Below, one piece after another: positions 56,818 to 64,000 of a stretch of 64,000 bases of DNA. The position numbers and the translations under genes were made by a program. The notes below the pieces were generated by a model. It was not told where the DNA came from and did no database searches. It worked only from the letters and a program-made list of their open reading frames with translations. Positions within the stretch are counted from its first letter, which is position 1. The number at the start of each line of letters is the position of its first letter. Source of the DNA: Nereida ignava (GTDB lineage Bacteria; Pseudomonadota; Alphaproteobacteria; Rhodobacterales; Rhodobacteraceae); contig NZ_CVPC01000005.1 in the NCBI RefSeq assembly GCF_001049735.1, positions 372,001 to 436,000 of the forward strand. The letters are read 5' to 3'.

Positions 56818-57094
56818 ATACGTTTCCTAGTTCGGCCCGCGTGGGGCCATTAGCGTAGAGGGCGAATTCCCTCTGATCCCGATATCTTATTTGGTGGGCG
56901 CTGGAATCCGGGCGCCAACTTTCAGATAGCGGCGCAATACAACAGAAAGGGCAGTTTGGGAAGCAATACCGCAAGGCCGCAAATATTCCGGCGTATTGCG
57001 TCCGAAAATGGCCTTTGGGGCGGTAGGATAGAAAGCAAAAAGGCCGCCTGATTTAACAGACGGCCTTTTAGTATTCGACTGGTTTGAAATGCGC
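56818..57094 (-). other. rpsO-pnp intergenic region
   Basis: A 277-base gap between rpsO and pnp with no gene. It holds the rpsO terminator near its upstream end and a ribosome binding site for pnp at its downstream end. A pnp promoter is expected in it but no boxes are clear. Confidence 0.5.
57038..57069 (-). terminator. Rho-independent terminator of rpsO
   Basis: AAAGGCCGCCTG and CAGACGGCCTTT form a 12-position stem with one mismatch, followed by T residues on the minus strand. It lies about 25 bases after the rpsO stop and implies that pnp needs its own promoter or read-through. Confidence 0.85.
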
Positions 57095-57364
57095 TTAGCG
57101 GCGCAGGCCCAAACGCTTAATCAGGTCTTGGTAACGTGCTTCGTCTTTGCCACGGACATAGTCCAAAAGCTTACGACGCAGAGCAACCATTTTCAAAAGG
57201 CCACGGCGACCGTGGTTGTCTTTTTTGTGTGTTTTGAAGTGCTCAGTCAGGGTCGCGATGCGCGACGACAAGATTGCAATCTGAACTTCGGGGGAACCAG
57301 TGTCACCCTCTTTGATTGCGAAATCTTTCATAATCTGTGCTTTTGTTTCAGCTGTAATCGACAT
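57095..57364 (-). CDS. rpsO: 30S ribosomal protein S15
   Basis: S15 binds 16S rRNA helices 20-22 in the small subunit. The 89-residue protein is full length, with [42 protein letters not shown] and the C-terminal [13 protein letters not shown]. The start is ATG 57364, preceded by AAGGAGA; a longer frame to 57466 is not real. It is followed by pnp as in most bacteria. Confidence 0.97.
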   Translation of the reverse strand: MSITAETKAQIMKDFAIKEGDTGSPEVQIAILSSRIATLTEHFKTHKKDNHGRRGLLKMVALRRKLLDYVRGKDEARYQDLIKRLGLRR

Positions 57365-57523
57365 CGGGGTCTCCTTTAAGGTTAGAGTGATGGCGCAAGC
57401 CGAGATGTCGTTCAGCAGGGCCCATGGAGGTATCCACACAAAGCGTGGATGAGGGCGTATAGGCACAGATGGCTGTAAATGGAAGCGATTCTTTGCGCTC
57501 TGCTCACTGCGTGACAGCCTAAC

Positions 57524-57835
57524 TTACTCCGCAGCGGGGCCAATCACCGTTCCGTAAGCATCCGACATACTCATCACCACCAAATCGGAGACATCCCCAA
57601 TGGCGTTAGACGTGACTGTCCCAATAGTTTGCCCCGCCAACAAAACCTCGGTTGTGCCGTTCAGGCGTGGCCGCAGTTGCACTTCACTGGGATCATAGGT
57701 TTTCTCATCATCAATAATCATAATCAGTTGGTCTGTGTCGGGCCTGAACTCCGCAATATTGCACGGATATTGCCATGCCCATTGGGCAAAGCTTAGCGGA
57801 CGGATTGATGGCTCTGGCGATATTAGTTTTAACAT
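57524..57835 (-). CDS. Hypothetical protein
   Basis: A 103-residue protein beginning MLKLISPEPSIRPLSFAQWAW and containing DQLIMIIDDEKTYDPSEV and VVMSMSDAYGTVIGPA. No signal peptide, membrane segment or known domain is recognised. The reading frame has host-like codon use and stands between rpsO and the DUF1643 gene on the same strand, so it is probably real. Confidence 0.6.
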   Translation of the reverse strand: MLKLISPEPSIRPLSFAQWAWQYPCNIAEFRPDTDQLIMIIDDEKTYDPSEVQLRPRLNGTTEVLLAGQTIGTVTSNAIGDVSDLVVMSMSDAYGTVIGPAAE

Positions 57836-57947
57836 TTTAACCCCTACTCAAACTATCGCCCAAAGACGGGTGATCTGTGGCAAGGATGTGGAGGTGTCCG
57901 CCGTGAACTGTGGCAAGAGTTTGGGCTTTAGCGAGATTTGTTTGCAG

Positions 57948-58454
57948 TTAAGTCCAAAGTACAGGTTTTTGACTGTAGGCAATATAAAGCGGGTGTTTGG
58001 GGTGCCCGTCTTTGGATAAGCCCAAATGCGATAGCGGTTTGCCCGTCTGATCGAGTAGTCCTTTCACAACGGCACCCCGCTCCATAAAGGCACCGTGTGT
58101 TCCCCATGCGCACACGATTTGATCTGCGATGAACGCCGCCTGCGTGATTGCGGCGTCATTATTCGGACCGATTGGGTCTCTTGAAGCGCGCATTTTGCGT
58201 GGATCTGTGTCACGCCACGCAAAGATGTTGGTCACACAAAAGCTGCCAAAGCCCAAAGTCCGCGCACGCCTTTCACAACGCTCAACAGTTGGGTCGTTTT
58301 GCACCTCTGTTGCGGTGGATGGGTTCAGCATAACGAACAAAACGTGCTCTTGGGATTGGTCCCAGGTGCGCGTGAGGGAGTAGCGGTATTTCTCACAATC
58401 GGAATAGACCGCTACGGACGGCGCATCATCTTTGATATGTGTTCGTGTGATCAT
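57948..58454 (-). CDS. DUF1643 domain protein
   Basis: A 168-residue protein of the DUF1643 family, whose function is unknown. The hallmark [28 protein letters not shown] and the later [13 protein letters not shown] are visible, and the C-terminus contains [13 protein letters not shown]. It begins by ATGA overlap with the truB stop, so it is translated together with TruB. Confidence 0.9.
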   Translation of the reverse strand: MITRTHIKDDAPSVAVYSDCEKYRYSLTRTWDQSQEHVLFVMLNPSTATEVQNDPTVERCERRARTLGFGSFCVTNIFAWRDTDPRKMRASRDPIGPNNDAAITQAAFIADQIVCAWGTHGAFMERGAVVKGLLDQTGKPLSHLGLSKDGHPKHPLYIAYSQKPVLWT

Positions 58455-59362
58455 TCGGCAGGTAAGTTAAACACCCGCGAAGGATGTAGGTTGCCCGCTT
58501 TGAAAATACCAACAGCGACAGGGACGCCTTGGTGGCTTACCCACGCTTCTTCGCCATATTCCGCTGCGCCAAGCGCCATGGCAGGGTTGCCGTTGCGAAA
58601 CCGCGTGGCCGCTGCTGCATCACATGTCAGATGTGGCAGATCACTCAGGCCCAACTCAAGCGGGAGCAGCCGGTCGTCAATATCAGCGGTACGCGCAAGC
58701 TCTTCAATGCGCTCAAGACTAATCGCGTGTTCTACGTCAAAAGGGCCTGACCATACACGGCGTAACCATGCAACGTGACCATAACAGCCCAACGCGTCGC
58801 CCAAATCACGCGCGACTGATCGCACGTATCCGCCTTTGCCGCAGGTCATCTCAATAATCGCGTGATCCGCATCCGGCCGGTCACTCAGGATAATCTCGTC
58901 AACAAAAAGTGGACGTGCGGCAACTTCGAAGTCTTCGCCATCACGGGCAAGTTTATAGGCGCGTTCACCATCGATTTTCACGGCTGAAAATTTTGGGGGC
59001 ACTTGCTCAATATCGCCCAGAAATGCCTGAAGTTTTGCTTTGATGCCATCGTCCGTGGGGCGGGTGTCAGAGCGTGCGATGATTTCGCCCTCTGCGTCAT
59101 CAGTGTTGGTTGCCTCACCAAATTTCACGGAAAACTCGTATGCCTTAAGCGCGTCTGTGATGTAGGGAATGGTTTTTGTGGCCTCACCCAGCGCTACGGC
59201 CAGAACGCCGGTTGCATCAGGATCAAGCGTGCCTGCGTGCCCTGCTTTTTTGGCATTAAACGCCCAACGCACTTTGTTCACCACAGTCGTAGACGTGGGG
59301 CCTGCGGGTTTATCAATGATGATCCAGCCGCTGATGTCGCGGCCATTTTTGCGTCGTGCCAT
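58451..59362 (-). CDS. truB: tRNA pseudouridine(55) synthase
   Basis: TruB makes pseudouridine 55 in the T-loop of tRNAs. The 303-residue protein has [21 protein letters not shown], the catalytic aspartate in [23 protein letters not shown] and the RNA-contacting [14 protein letters not shown]-terminal extension (PUA-like) follows. It lies in the rbfA-truB-rpsO-pnp neighbourhood and overlaps the DUF1643 gene by 4 bases. Confidence 0.96.
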   Translation of the reverse strand: MARRKNGRDISGWIIIDKPAGPTSTTVVNKVRWAFNAKKAGHAGTLDPDATGVLAVALGEATKTIPYITDALKAYEFSVKFGEATNTDDAEGEIIARSDTRPTDDGIKAKLQAFLGDIEQVPPKFSAVKIDGERAYKLARDGEDFEVAARPLFVDEIILSDRPDADHAIIEMTCGKGGYVRSVARDLGDALGCYGHVAWLRRVWSGPFDVEHAISLERIEELARTADIDDRLLPLELGLSDLPHLTCDAAAATRFRNGNPAMALGAAEYGEEAWVSHQGVPVAVGIFKAGNLHPSRVFNLPAE

Positions 59363-59376
59363 GTAAATACTCGGTG

Positions 59377-60102
59377 TTAGTGTGAGGCAGAGATGATCGG
59401 TCCCATCGGCTGACCAATATCAGAGCGGCCAAGGGATGGGGCGTGCAACTTGCTTATGCGCCCGTCAAAGTAAAGCGCGTTGGGTGTTTTGAGGGCATCT
59501 CTGAAAAAGAGCGCCATCTGGTGGAACGTAACGGCCCCGTTCGACATGACGAAAAAGGCAGTCTTGCCATTGTCTGTAGTGCCGACGCCATTGCGGATGT
59601 TGGTAAAGGTACTTTGCGGTAAAAAGCGGGGATGCAATTTGCCGTCAATCACAAACATCGGACCGGATTGTGTAGCGTGGACACAGGACTGTGGAGATTG
59701 CTGAAAAGCGAGGGTTTCAATAACCTGAACAGCGCTGGGCGTAATGCACAGGATCCCGTTTGGTAGCAGTCCGAAGTTGCCGGGGCCTGCGTTTGGGATG
59801 ACTCGCATGATTTCAACGCCGTCCTCGACATAGTAGCCGACGGGTGATCGATCCGGGTGATACATGCCTGCGTTCATCGCAAAAGGCAGGGGGCCTTGGG
59901 TGGCCTCAAGGCGGCGGAAACTGCCGATAACCTCACCATCATCACCCTTCAGATGCAGTCGCAACACAGACGGGTCGTCCACAGTACAAACGGTATATTC
60001 AGCACCTTCATGGCTTTGAACGGCGCATGTCGTTGGTTGAACATCTGCAAGCGCGCATGTGCCCGCGGCCCAAAAGGCCAACGTGAGAAGCGCACGCCGC
60101 AT
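59377..60102 (-). CDS. Phosphodiester glycosidase (NAGPA-like) family, exported
   Basis: A 241-residue precursor with a signal peptide ([18 protein letters not shown]). The body matches the family of NAGPA/YigE-type phosphodiester glycosidases: [59 protein letters not shown] and the final [15 protein letters not shown] cell-surface sugar phosphodiester is a likely substrate. ATG 60102 starts the signal peptide, 4 bases after the rbfA stop. It is inserted between rbfA and truB, which are usually closer together. Confidence 0.82.
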   Translation of the reverse strand: MRRALLTLAFWAAGTCALADVQPTTCAVQSHEGAEYTVCTVDDPSVLRLHLKGDDGEVIGSFRRLEATQGPLPFAMNAGMYHPDRSPVGYYVEDGVEIMRVIPNAGPGNFGLLPNGILCITPSAVQVIETLAFQQSPQSCVHATQSGPMFVIDGKLHPRFLPQSTFTNIRNGVGTTDNGKTAFFVMSNGAVTFHQMALFFRDALKTPNALYFDGRISKLHAPSLGRSDIGQPMGPIISASH

Positions 60103-60106
60103 TGCT

Positions 60107-60523
60107 TTAGTCCTCGGCGTCGTCGCTGGTCGCTTGCGCATCACGGCGCACAACGTCTTGGGCCAGCAATTTCTTGGTCGCATCAATTTGATCGTAGGTG
60201 TCATCGGCTAGAAACCGCAGCTCGGGCGAAAAGCGTAAGGTCAGCTTTTTATCAAGCGCGTGCCGCAACTCACCTTTGTTGCGCTTAAGTGCGGCGATTG
60301 CCTCTTCCTTTTTGTCCCCGCCCAATGGCAGCGCGTAAACAGTCGCGATCCGCAAGTCGGGGCTTACGCGCACTTCGCCAATAGATAGATACAGCCGGTT
60401 CAGGTCTGGATCATGGATTTCTCCACGGGTCAAAACCTCCGACAGAGTGCGGCGAATAAGCTCGCCAACGCGCAATTGGCGTTGGGACGGAGCACCAGAG
60501 TTATCAAATTTGTTCTTTGCCAT
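60107..60523 (-). CDS. rbfA: 30S ribosome-binding factor A
   Basis: RbfA assists late maturation of the 30S subunit. The 138-residue protein has SQRQLRVGELIRRTLSEVL at the N-terminus and a KH-type fold with the LTLRFSPELRFLADDTYDQ segment. Start ATG 60523 is correct for the family; a long upstream frame on the same strand only shadows dapB. It opens the rbfA-truB operon and is divergent from dapB. Confidence 0.94.
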   Translation of the reverse strand: MAKNKFDNSGAPSQRQLRVGELIRRTLSEVLTRGEIHDPDLNRLYLSIGEVRVSPDLRIATVYALPLGGDKKEEAIAALKRNKGELRHALDKKLTLRFSPELRFLADDTYDQIDATKKLLAQDVVRRDAQATSDDAED

Positions 60524-60598
60524 ACGCGGGATGTATGACGGATGGCCTTCCTTGCCAAGCGCAGGTGTCGTAGGACGGTACGGAATATGGAGAGAATG

Positions 60599-61408
60599 AT
60601 GACTGATTTGCCGAAAATAGTGGTAACGGGTGCTTCTGGCCGGATGGGGCAGATGCTGTGCCAGACAATTTCCCAGAGTAATGCCTGCACATTGGTTGGT
60701 GCGATTGAGCGTGCGGGTCACGATTGGATTGGCCTTGATATCGGCGTTGCGATGGGTGGTGCTGACATGGGCGTGATCGTCAGCGACGATGCTCTTGCCG
60801 CATTTGCACAAGCACAGGCAGTTATTGATTTCACCGTACCCGAAGCGACAATTGAGTTTGCGGCCATCGCTGCACAAGCCCGTGCGGTGCACGTCATCGG
60901 CACGACGGGCTTCACGGACGAGCAGATCGAGCGGCTTGAGCCGGCCAGCCGTCACTCGGTTCAGGTGCGCGCGGGAAACATGTCTTTGGGCGTTAACTTG
61001 CTGACGAAACTCACCCAAATGGTCGCCAAAGCGTTGGATGAGGATTTTGACATCGAAGTGATTGAAGCCCACCATCACCACAAAGTGGATGCCCCAAGCG
61101 GAACTGCATTGATGTTGGGCGAGGCTGCGGCAGCGGGCCGTGGTGTTGCACTGAGCGATGTGCGCGACGCGGGACGCGATGGCATGACGGGCGCCCGCAA
61201 ACGCGGCGATATCGGCTTTGCCGTGGTCCGCGGTGGCGATATTGTTGGAGAGCACGACGTGATGTTTGCCGCCGCTGGTGAGCGTATTGTGCTGCGCCAC
61301 ATGGCAACAGACAGAGTGATCTTTGCGCGCGGTGCCCTAAAGGCTGCGCTTTGGGGTCAGTCGCGCGGGCCTGGGCAATACGATATGTTCGACGTTTTGG
61401 GCCTTTAG
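60599..61408 (+). CDS. dapB: 4-hydroxy-tetrahydrodipicolinate reductase
   Basis: DapB performs the second step of the diaminopimelate/lysine branch. The 269-residue protein has the NAD(P)-binding [14 protein letters not shown], the [16 protein letters not shown] segment, the [13 protein letters not shown] region and the catalytic [27 protein letters not shown] precedes ATG 60599 at better spacing than the ATG at 60596. It is divergent from rbfA. Confidence 0.96.
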   Translation: MTDLPKIVVTGASGRMGQMLCQTISQSNACTLVGAIERAGHDWIGLDIGVAMGGADMGVIVSDDALAAFAQAQAVIDFTVPEATIEFAAIAAQARAVHVIGTTGFTDEQIERLEPASRHSVQVRAGNMSLGVNLLTKLTQMVAKALDEDFDIEVIEAHHHHKVDAPSGTALMLGEAAAAGRGVALSDVRDAGRDGMTGARKRGDIGFAVVRGGDIVGEHDVMFAAAGERIVLRHMATDRVIFARGALKAALWGQSRGPGQYDMFDVLGL

Positions 61409-61473
61409 GCCGCTGATTGATCCAAATTGGCATGCCTTACGTAACAACAGTGTATGTCAACGAGGATCGCGCC

Positions 61474-61839
61474 ATGGGCTTGGGAAATGTCTTTGCCACT
61501 ATTTTGATTGGAACATATGCGCTTGCGTCTGCAGCGCAGGCCGATGGTTTCGCGAAAATTGATAACGAAGAACGCTTTCGAAGCGTGATCCAAGGCAAGT
61601 CACTTCACTATCCGGGCATTAAATTGCGTGTTGAAGAAACGGGCGAGATTATGGGCCGCGCACTTGGCCGTGCGGTGACTGGCGATTGGGCGTGGCAATC
61701 AGGCTATTTTTGCAGAAATCTTAAGTGGGGACCGCGCGACATTGGCTACAACTGCCAAGAGGTGCGCGTGAACGAAAACAAGTTACGTTTTACATCAGAT
61801 CGTGGCGCAGGACGTTCGGCGGTTTTATCTCTGCGCTAG
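61474..61839 (+). CDS. Small exported protein of unknown function
   Basis: A 121-residue protein with a signal peptide ending ALASAAQA. The mature part contains FRSVIQGKSLHYPGIKLRV, the pattern ITGDWAW-like VTGDWAWQSGYFCRNL and CQEVRVNENKLRFTSD. Two cysteines could form a disulfide in the periplasm. GAGGA precedes ATG 61474. Similar proteins next to dapB are sometimes mislabelled as dihydrodipicolinate reductase. No function can be assigned. Confidence 0.7.
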   Translation: MGLGNVFATILIGTYALASAAQADGFAKIDNEERFRSVIQGKSLHYPGIKLRVEETGEIMGRALGRAVTGDWAWQSGYFCRNLKWGPRDIGYNCQEVRVNENKLRFTSDRGAGRSAVLSLR

Positions 61840-61857
61840 CGCTGCCTTACATCTTGA

Positions 61858-62046
61858 TCAAAAGTCGATCGCGATGCCTTTCTTTTCCCAATCACCAAAG
61901 CGAACAGGTTCGGGGCCATCGCGGCCACCAAGTTCCTTGGGCAGTGCGTCGGCTTTTGCTTTGGCGCGGCGCTCTTCGGCTTCGGCCAGCGCGCGTTTGG
62001 CGGCTTCAGGAAGATTTTGGTGCGGGTCATTTGTTGCGTCAGTCAT
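61858..62046 (-). CDS. DUF1674 / SdhAF4-like protein
   Basis: A 62-residue protein matching DUF1674, the bacterial relatives of succinate dehydrogenase assembly factor 4. The ending GGRDGPEPVRFGDWEKKGIAIDF is the family signature, with a charged helix before it. It may bind flavinylated SdhA, but no sdh genes are in view. Start ATG 62046 fits; longer frames overlap the rsmB start. Confidence 0.88.
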   Translation of the reverse strand: MTDATNDPHQNLPEAAKRALAEAEERRAKAKADALPKELGGRDGPEPVRFGDWEKKGIAIDF

Positions 62047-62093
62047 GAGCGTGATATAGGCCGCAAGCAATTGTTGATCAAGGATATCACCAC

Positions 62094-63362
62094 ATGGCGG
62101 ATCAAGGACTGGCTCCACGGCGCGCAGCGCTTAAACTTCTTGAGGCTGTTTTGGCCCAAGGGCGTTTGCTGGCCGAGGTGAGCAATACCCTCGATCACCT
62201 CAAGGCAGAGGACCGCGCACGTGCGTATCGTCTGGCCGTTCAAACACTGCGGCACCTTGATAAATGCGACCGCGTTCTGAAACCGCATTTGAAAAAGAAC
62301 CCTCCGCTGATCGTGATGAATATCTTGCGATTAGGCGTTGTGGAGATCTGCGAAGACGGTGCTGCGGCGCACGGTGTGGTGAACGCAGGCGTCACGCTGA
62401 CTTCGAAATTGCCGCGGGTCGGCGGCCTTAAAGGTATGGTGAATGCTGTGTTGCGCCGCGTGGCCGAAACGGGTCCGGATGCTTGGGCAAAACTGCCGCC
62501 CGCCCGCATGCCCAACTGGCTGCGTGGCCCGCTTGTGGCGGCGTGGGGCCGTAGCAGTGTCGAGGCTATGGAAAAAGTCCAAGCCGCAACGCCACCGCTC
62601 GATATTTCTTTGCGTGGTCGCGACGGTGATTTGACGCCCGAAGCTGTGACGCTTCCCACAGGATCGGACCGTCTTGCTGCGTTTGGGCAAGTCTCAAAGC
62701 TTGATGGTTTCGATGAGGGTGCTTGGTGGGTTCAAGACGCCGCGGCTGCCCTTGCTGTCAAAGTGCTTGCCCCCAAAGCAGGTGAGCGTGTCTTGGACCT
62801 GTGTGCAGCACCGGGCGGCAAGACGATGCAATTATCTGCGGCTGGCGCGGATGTGGTGGCCGTTGATGATAATGCCAACCGTCTCAAGCGGGTTGAGGAA
62901 AACCTCAAGCGTGTGGATTTGAAAGCGCAGCTGGTGACCAGTGATGTGTTTGAAGTGAGCGCGGATGAGCACGGGCTTTTCGATGCTGTATTGCTGGATG
63001 CGCCGTGCTCGGCAACCGGTACGATGCGCCGACATCCGGATTTGCCCCACGCCAAAGACGGCAGTGATTTTGGTGCGCTGATCGATTTACAGGCCCGAAT
63101 GCTTGCGCACGCGATGCGCCTTGTGAAACCGGGTGGCCGGCTGGTTTTCTGCACCTGTAGCCTGCTGCCCGATGAGGGTGAGGTCCACATCGATGAGGCG
63201 GATCTGACAGGCTGGAGCGTTGACCGTGCGGCGCTGTCGGTTGAGGGTGTTGAACCAAATTGGATCAGTGAAGAGGGCGGTTTGCGCTTGCGGCCTGATT
63301 ATTGGGCTGAACGCGGCGGCATGGACGGATTTTATATCGTGTGCCTGAACAAAGACGATTGA
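62094..63362 (+). CDS. rsmB: 16S rRNA (cytosine(967)-C5)-methyltransferase
   Basis: A 422-residue RsmB-type enzyme with a NusB-like N-terminal domain (~1-140) and a methyltransferase domain. AdoMet motif I is LDLCAAPGGKTMQLSA and motif IV with the first cysteine is LLDAPCSATGTMRRHPD. The second cysteine is in VFCTCSLLPDEGE, and the protein ends DGFYIVCLNKDD. AAGGAT precedes ATG 62094. It is followed by the heparinase-like gene, a common order in Rhodobacteraceae. Confidence 0.92.
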   Translation: MADQGLAPRRAALKLLEAVLAQGRLLAEVSNTLDHLKAEDRARAYRLAVQTLRHLDKCDRVLKPHLKKNPPLIVMNILRLGVVEICEDGAAAHGVVNAGVTLTSKLPRVGGLKGMVNAVLRRVAETGPDAWAKLPPARMPNWLRGPLVAAWGRSSVEAMEKVQAATPPLDISLRGRDGDLTPEAVTLPTGSDRLAAFGQVSKLDGFDEGAWWVQDAAAALAVKVLAPKAGERVLDLCAAPGGKTMQLSAAGADVVAVDDNANRLKRVEENLKRVDLKAQLVTSDVFEVSADEHGLFDAVLLDAPCSATGTMRRHPDLPHAKDGSDFGALIDLQARMLAHAMRLVKPGGRLVFCTCSLLPDEGEVHIDEADLTGWSVDRAALSVEGVEPNWISEEGGLRLRPDYWAERGGMDGFYIVCLNKDD

Positions 63363-63466
63363 TGACACCTTGCGAGCAACGGGCTAACCTGTGACAAAAC
63401 CGGCCATATCGTAGGATGTGGTGTTGGGGTGTTGCGGCATAAACGTCGCGTAGTCGGGTGAGTTAG

Positions 63467-64000
63467 TTGAGCAAAAAACAAGTTCCAACGATGGCGGATC
63501 GTTTTCATGCGTGGCGTGCTGGTAAATGCGCTGCAGCCACGGGATTTGTAGGCCAGCCTGAGCCCCGGAGTATCGGCAGTTACAACAAAGGCCGCCAGAT
63601 CGTGGCAGGCAACCTGATGTTTGCAGGAGAATTGATCGAAGCGCCTGATACATCGCTTTGGGACATTGAAATGCCGTCCGCTGATTTCAGTAGTGAGGCT
63701 CACGGGTTCTTGTGGCTTGATGATCTAGCCGCGGCAGGTGATGCCAAGGCCCGCGATCTGGCGGGACGGTGGCTGTCTGAGTGGATCGCAAAGTACCCTG
63801 CACCTTCACTGCCCGCATGGTCCCCTGAGGTAACAGGGCGGCGCGTGATCCGGTGGGTGAACAACGCGCTGTTTATTTTGCGCGGTAGTGGCGCGGATAT
63901 CTCTTACGATTACTATACATCTCTTTCCAAGCAGACTGAATTCTTGGCCCGCCGCTGGCGTGTTTTGCCAAGTGGTTTAAGCCGTTTCGAAGCGCTTGTT
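63467..64000 (+). CDS. Heparinase II/III family protein (5' part, runs off the window)
   Basis: The first 178 residues of a polysaccharide-lyase-type protein. Visible landmarks are GQPEPRSIGSYNKGRQIVAGNLMFAGELIEAPDTSLWDI and GFLWLDDLAAAGDAKARDLAGRWLSEWI, which are typical of the alphaproteobacterial group next to rsmB. TTG 63467 lies after a stop and a GGGTGAG stretch, and ATG 63491 is an alternative. The catalytic part is beyond the window end, so the function is not confirmed. Confidence 0.75.
   Translation, partial: MSKKQVPTMADRFHAWRAGKCAAATGFVGQPEPRSIGSYNKGRQIVAGNLMFAGELIEAPDTSLWDIEMPSADFSSEAHGFLWLDDLAAAGDAKARDLAGRWLSEWIAKYPAPSLPAWSPEVTGRRVIRWVNNALFILRGSGADISYDYYTSLSKQTEFLARRWRVLPSGLSRFEALV

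Noticed and set aside
60107-61300. Long minus-strand frame of 397 residues covering dapB
   Set aside because: Only its last 138 residues are RbfA; the rest is antisense to dapB and unlike any family.
63384-63703. Minus-strand frames between rsmB and the heparinase-like gene
   Set aside because: They lie mostly opposite the heparinase-like coding sequence, have no ribosome binding site and match no family known to me.

Overview
The window reads as chromosomal DNA of a marine alphaproteobacterium, most likely a Rhodobacteraceae (Roseobacter-group) member. The evidence is the gene content and order: a CcrM-type GANTC methyltransferase, the pmbA-cysQ-DUF4170-waaA-lpxK block, leuS-lptE-holA, rbfA-truB-rpsO-pnp, HspQ, a porin of the Rhodobacter type, and GcvT-domain flavoenzymes for methylated glycines. 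This assignment comes from recognising families, not from a database search.

Layout. 1-18 kb: ccrM with three GANTC sites just upstream, an alkane monooxygenase gene with an in-frame TGA near its start, mutY, a DciA-like gene with a DsbA-like gene, then a minus-strand envelope block (pmbA, cysQ, DUF4170, waaA, lpxK), a crotonase and flavoprotein pair, and the minus-strand leuS-lptE-holA-GST block. 18.2-25.0 kb: a porin locus split by a mobile element (below). 25-46 kb: housekeeping and envelope genes, including a TPR-sulfotransferase, YggS, RibA, a CenR-like regulator, XthA, thioredoxin-TPR, Lon-N, Trm112, UbiH, amidase, aminotransferase, FtsK, LolA, AEC transporter, HspQ, GGT, and an anti-sigma/STAS pair. 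46-52 kb: an XRE-cupin regulator, a GFA protein and two 814-residue FAD-GcvT enzymes, probably for demethylation of dimethylglycine, sarcosine or related compounds. 52-64 kb: aldehyde dehydrogenase, L,D-transpeptidase, pnp, rpsO, truB, rbfA, dapB, rsmB, and the 5' part of a heparinase-like gene that runs off the window.

The outstanding region is 18257-23713. A 52-bp perfect direct repeat (18257-18308 and 23662-23713) lies inside the signal-peptide codons of a porin gene. Between the copies lie a complete porin mature domain with its terminator, two tyrosine recombinases, a 57-residue protein coupled to the smaller recombinase, a long non-coding stretch, and a short operon of small unknown proteins. 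After the right-hand repeat the reading frame continues, still in the signal-peptide frame, into a second and different porin mature domain that has no start codon, ribosome binding site or promoter. The simplest reading is that a 5405-bp integrative element inserted into the signal-peptide codons of the resident porin. It placed its own porin body behind the host promoter, start codon and first four residues, and silenced the resident body. Excision between the 52-bp repeats would restore the resident porin exactly. I interpret this as a porin-swapping, and possibly phage-receptor-switching, mobile element.

Within the element the small plus-strand genes are chained by ATGA and GTGA overlaps. 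One pair is joined by an A AAA AAG TAA sequence that could support a -1 ribosomal frameshift. All functional statements rest on motif reading by eye; no alignments or searches were run.
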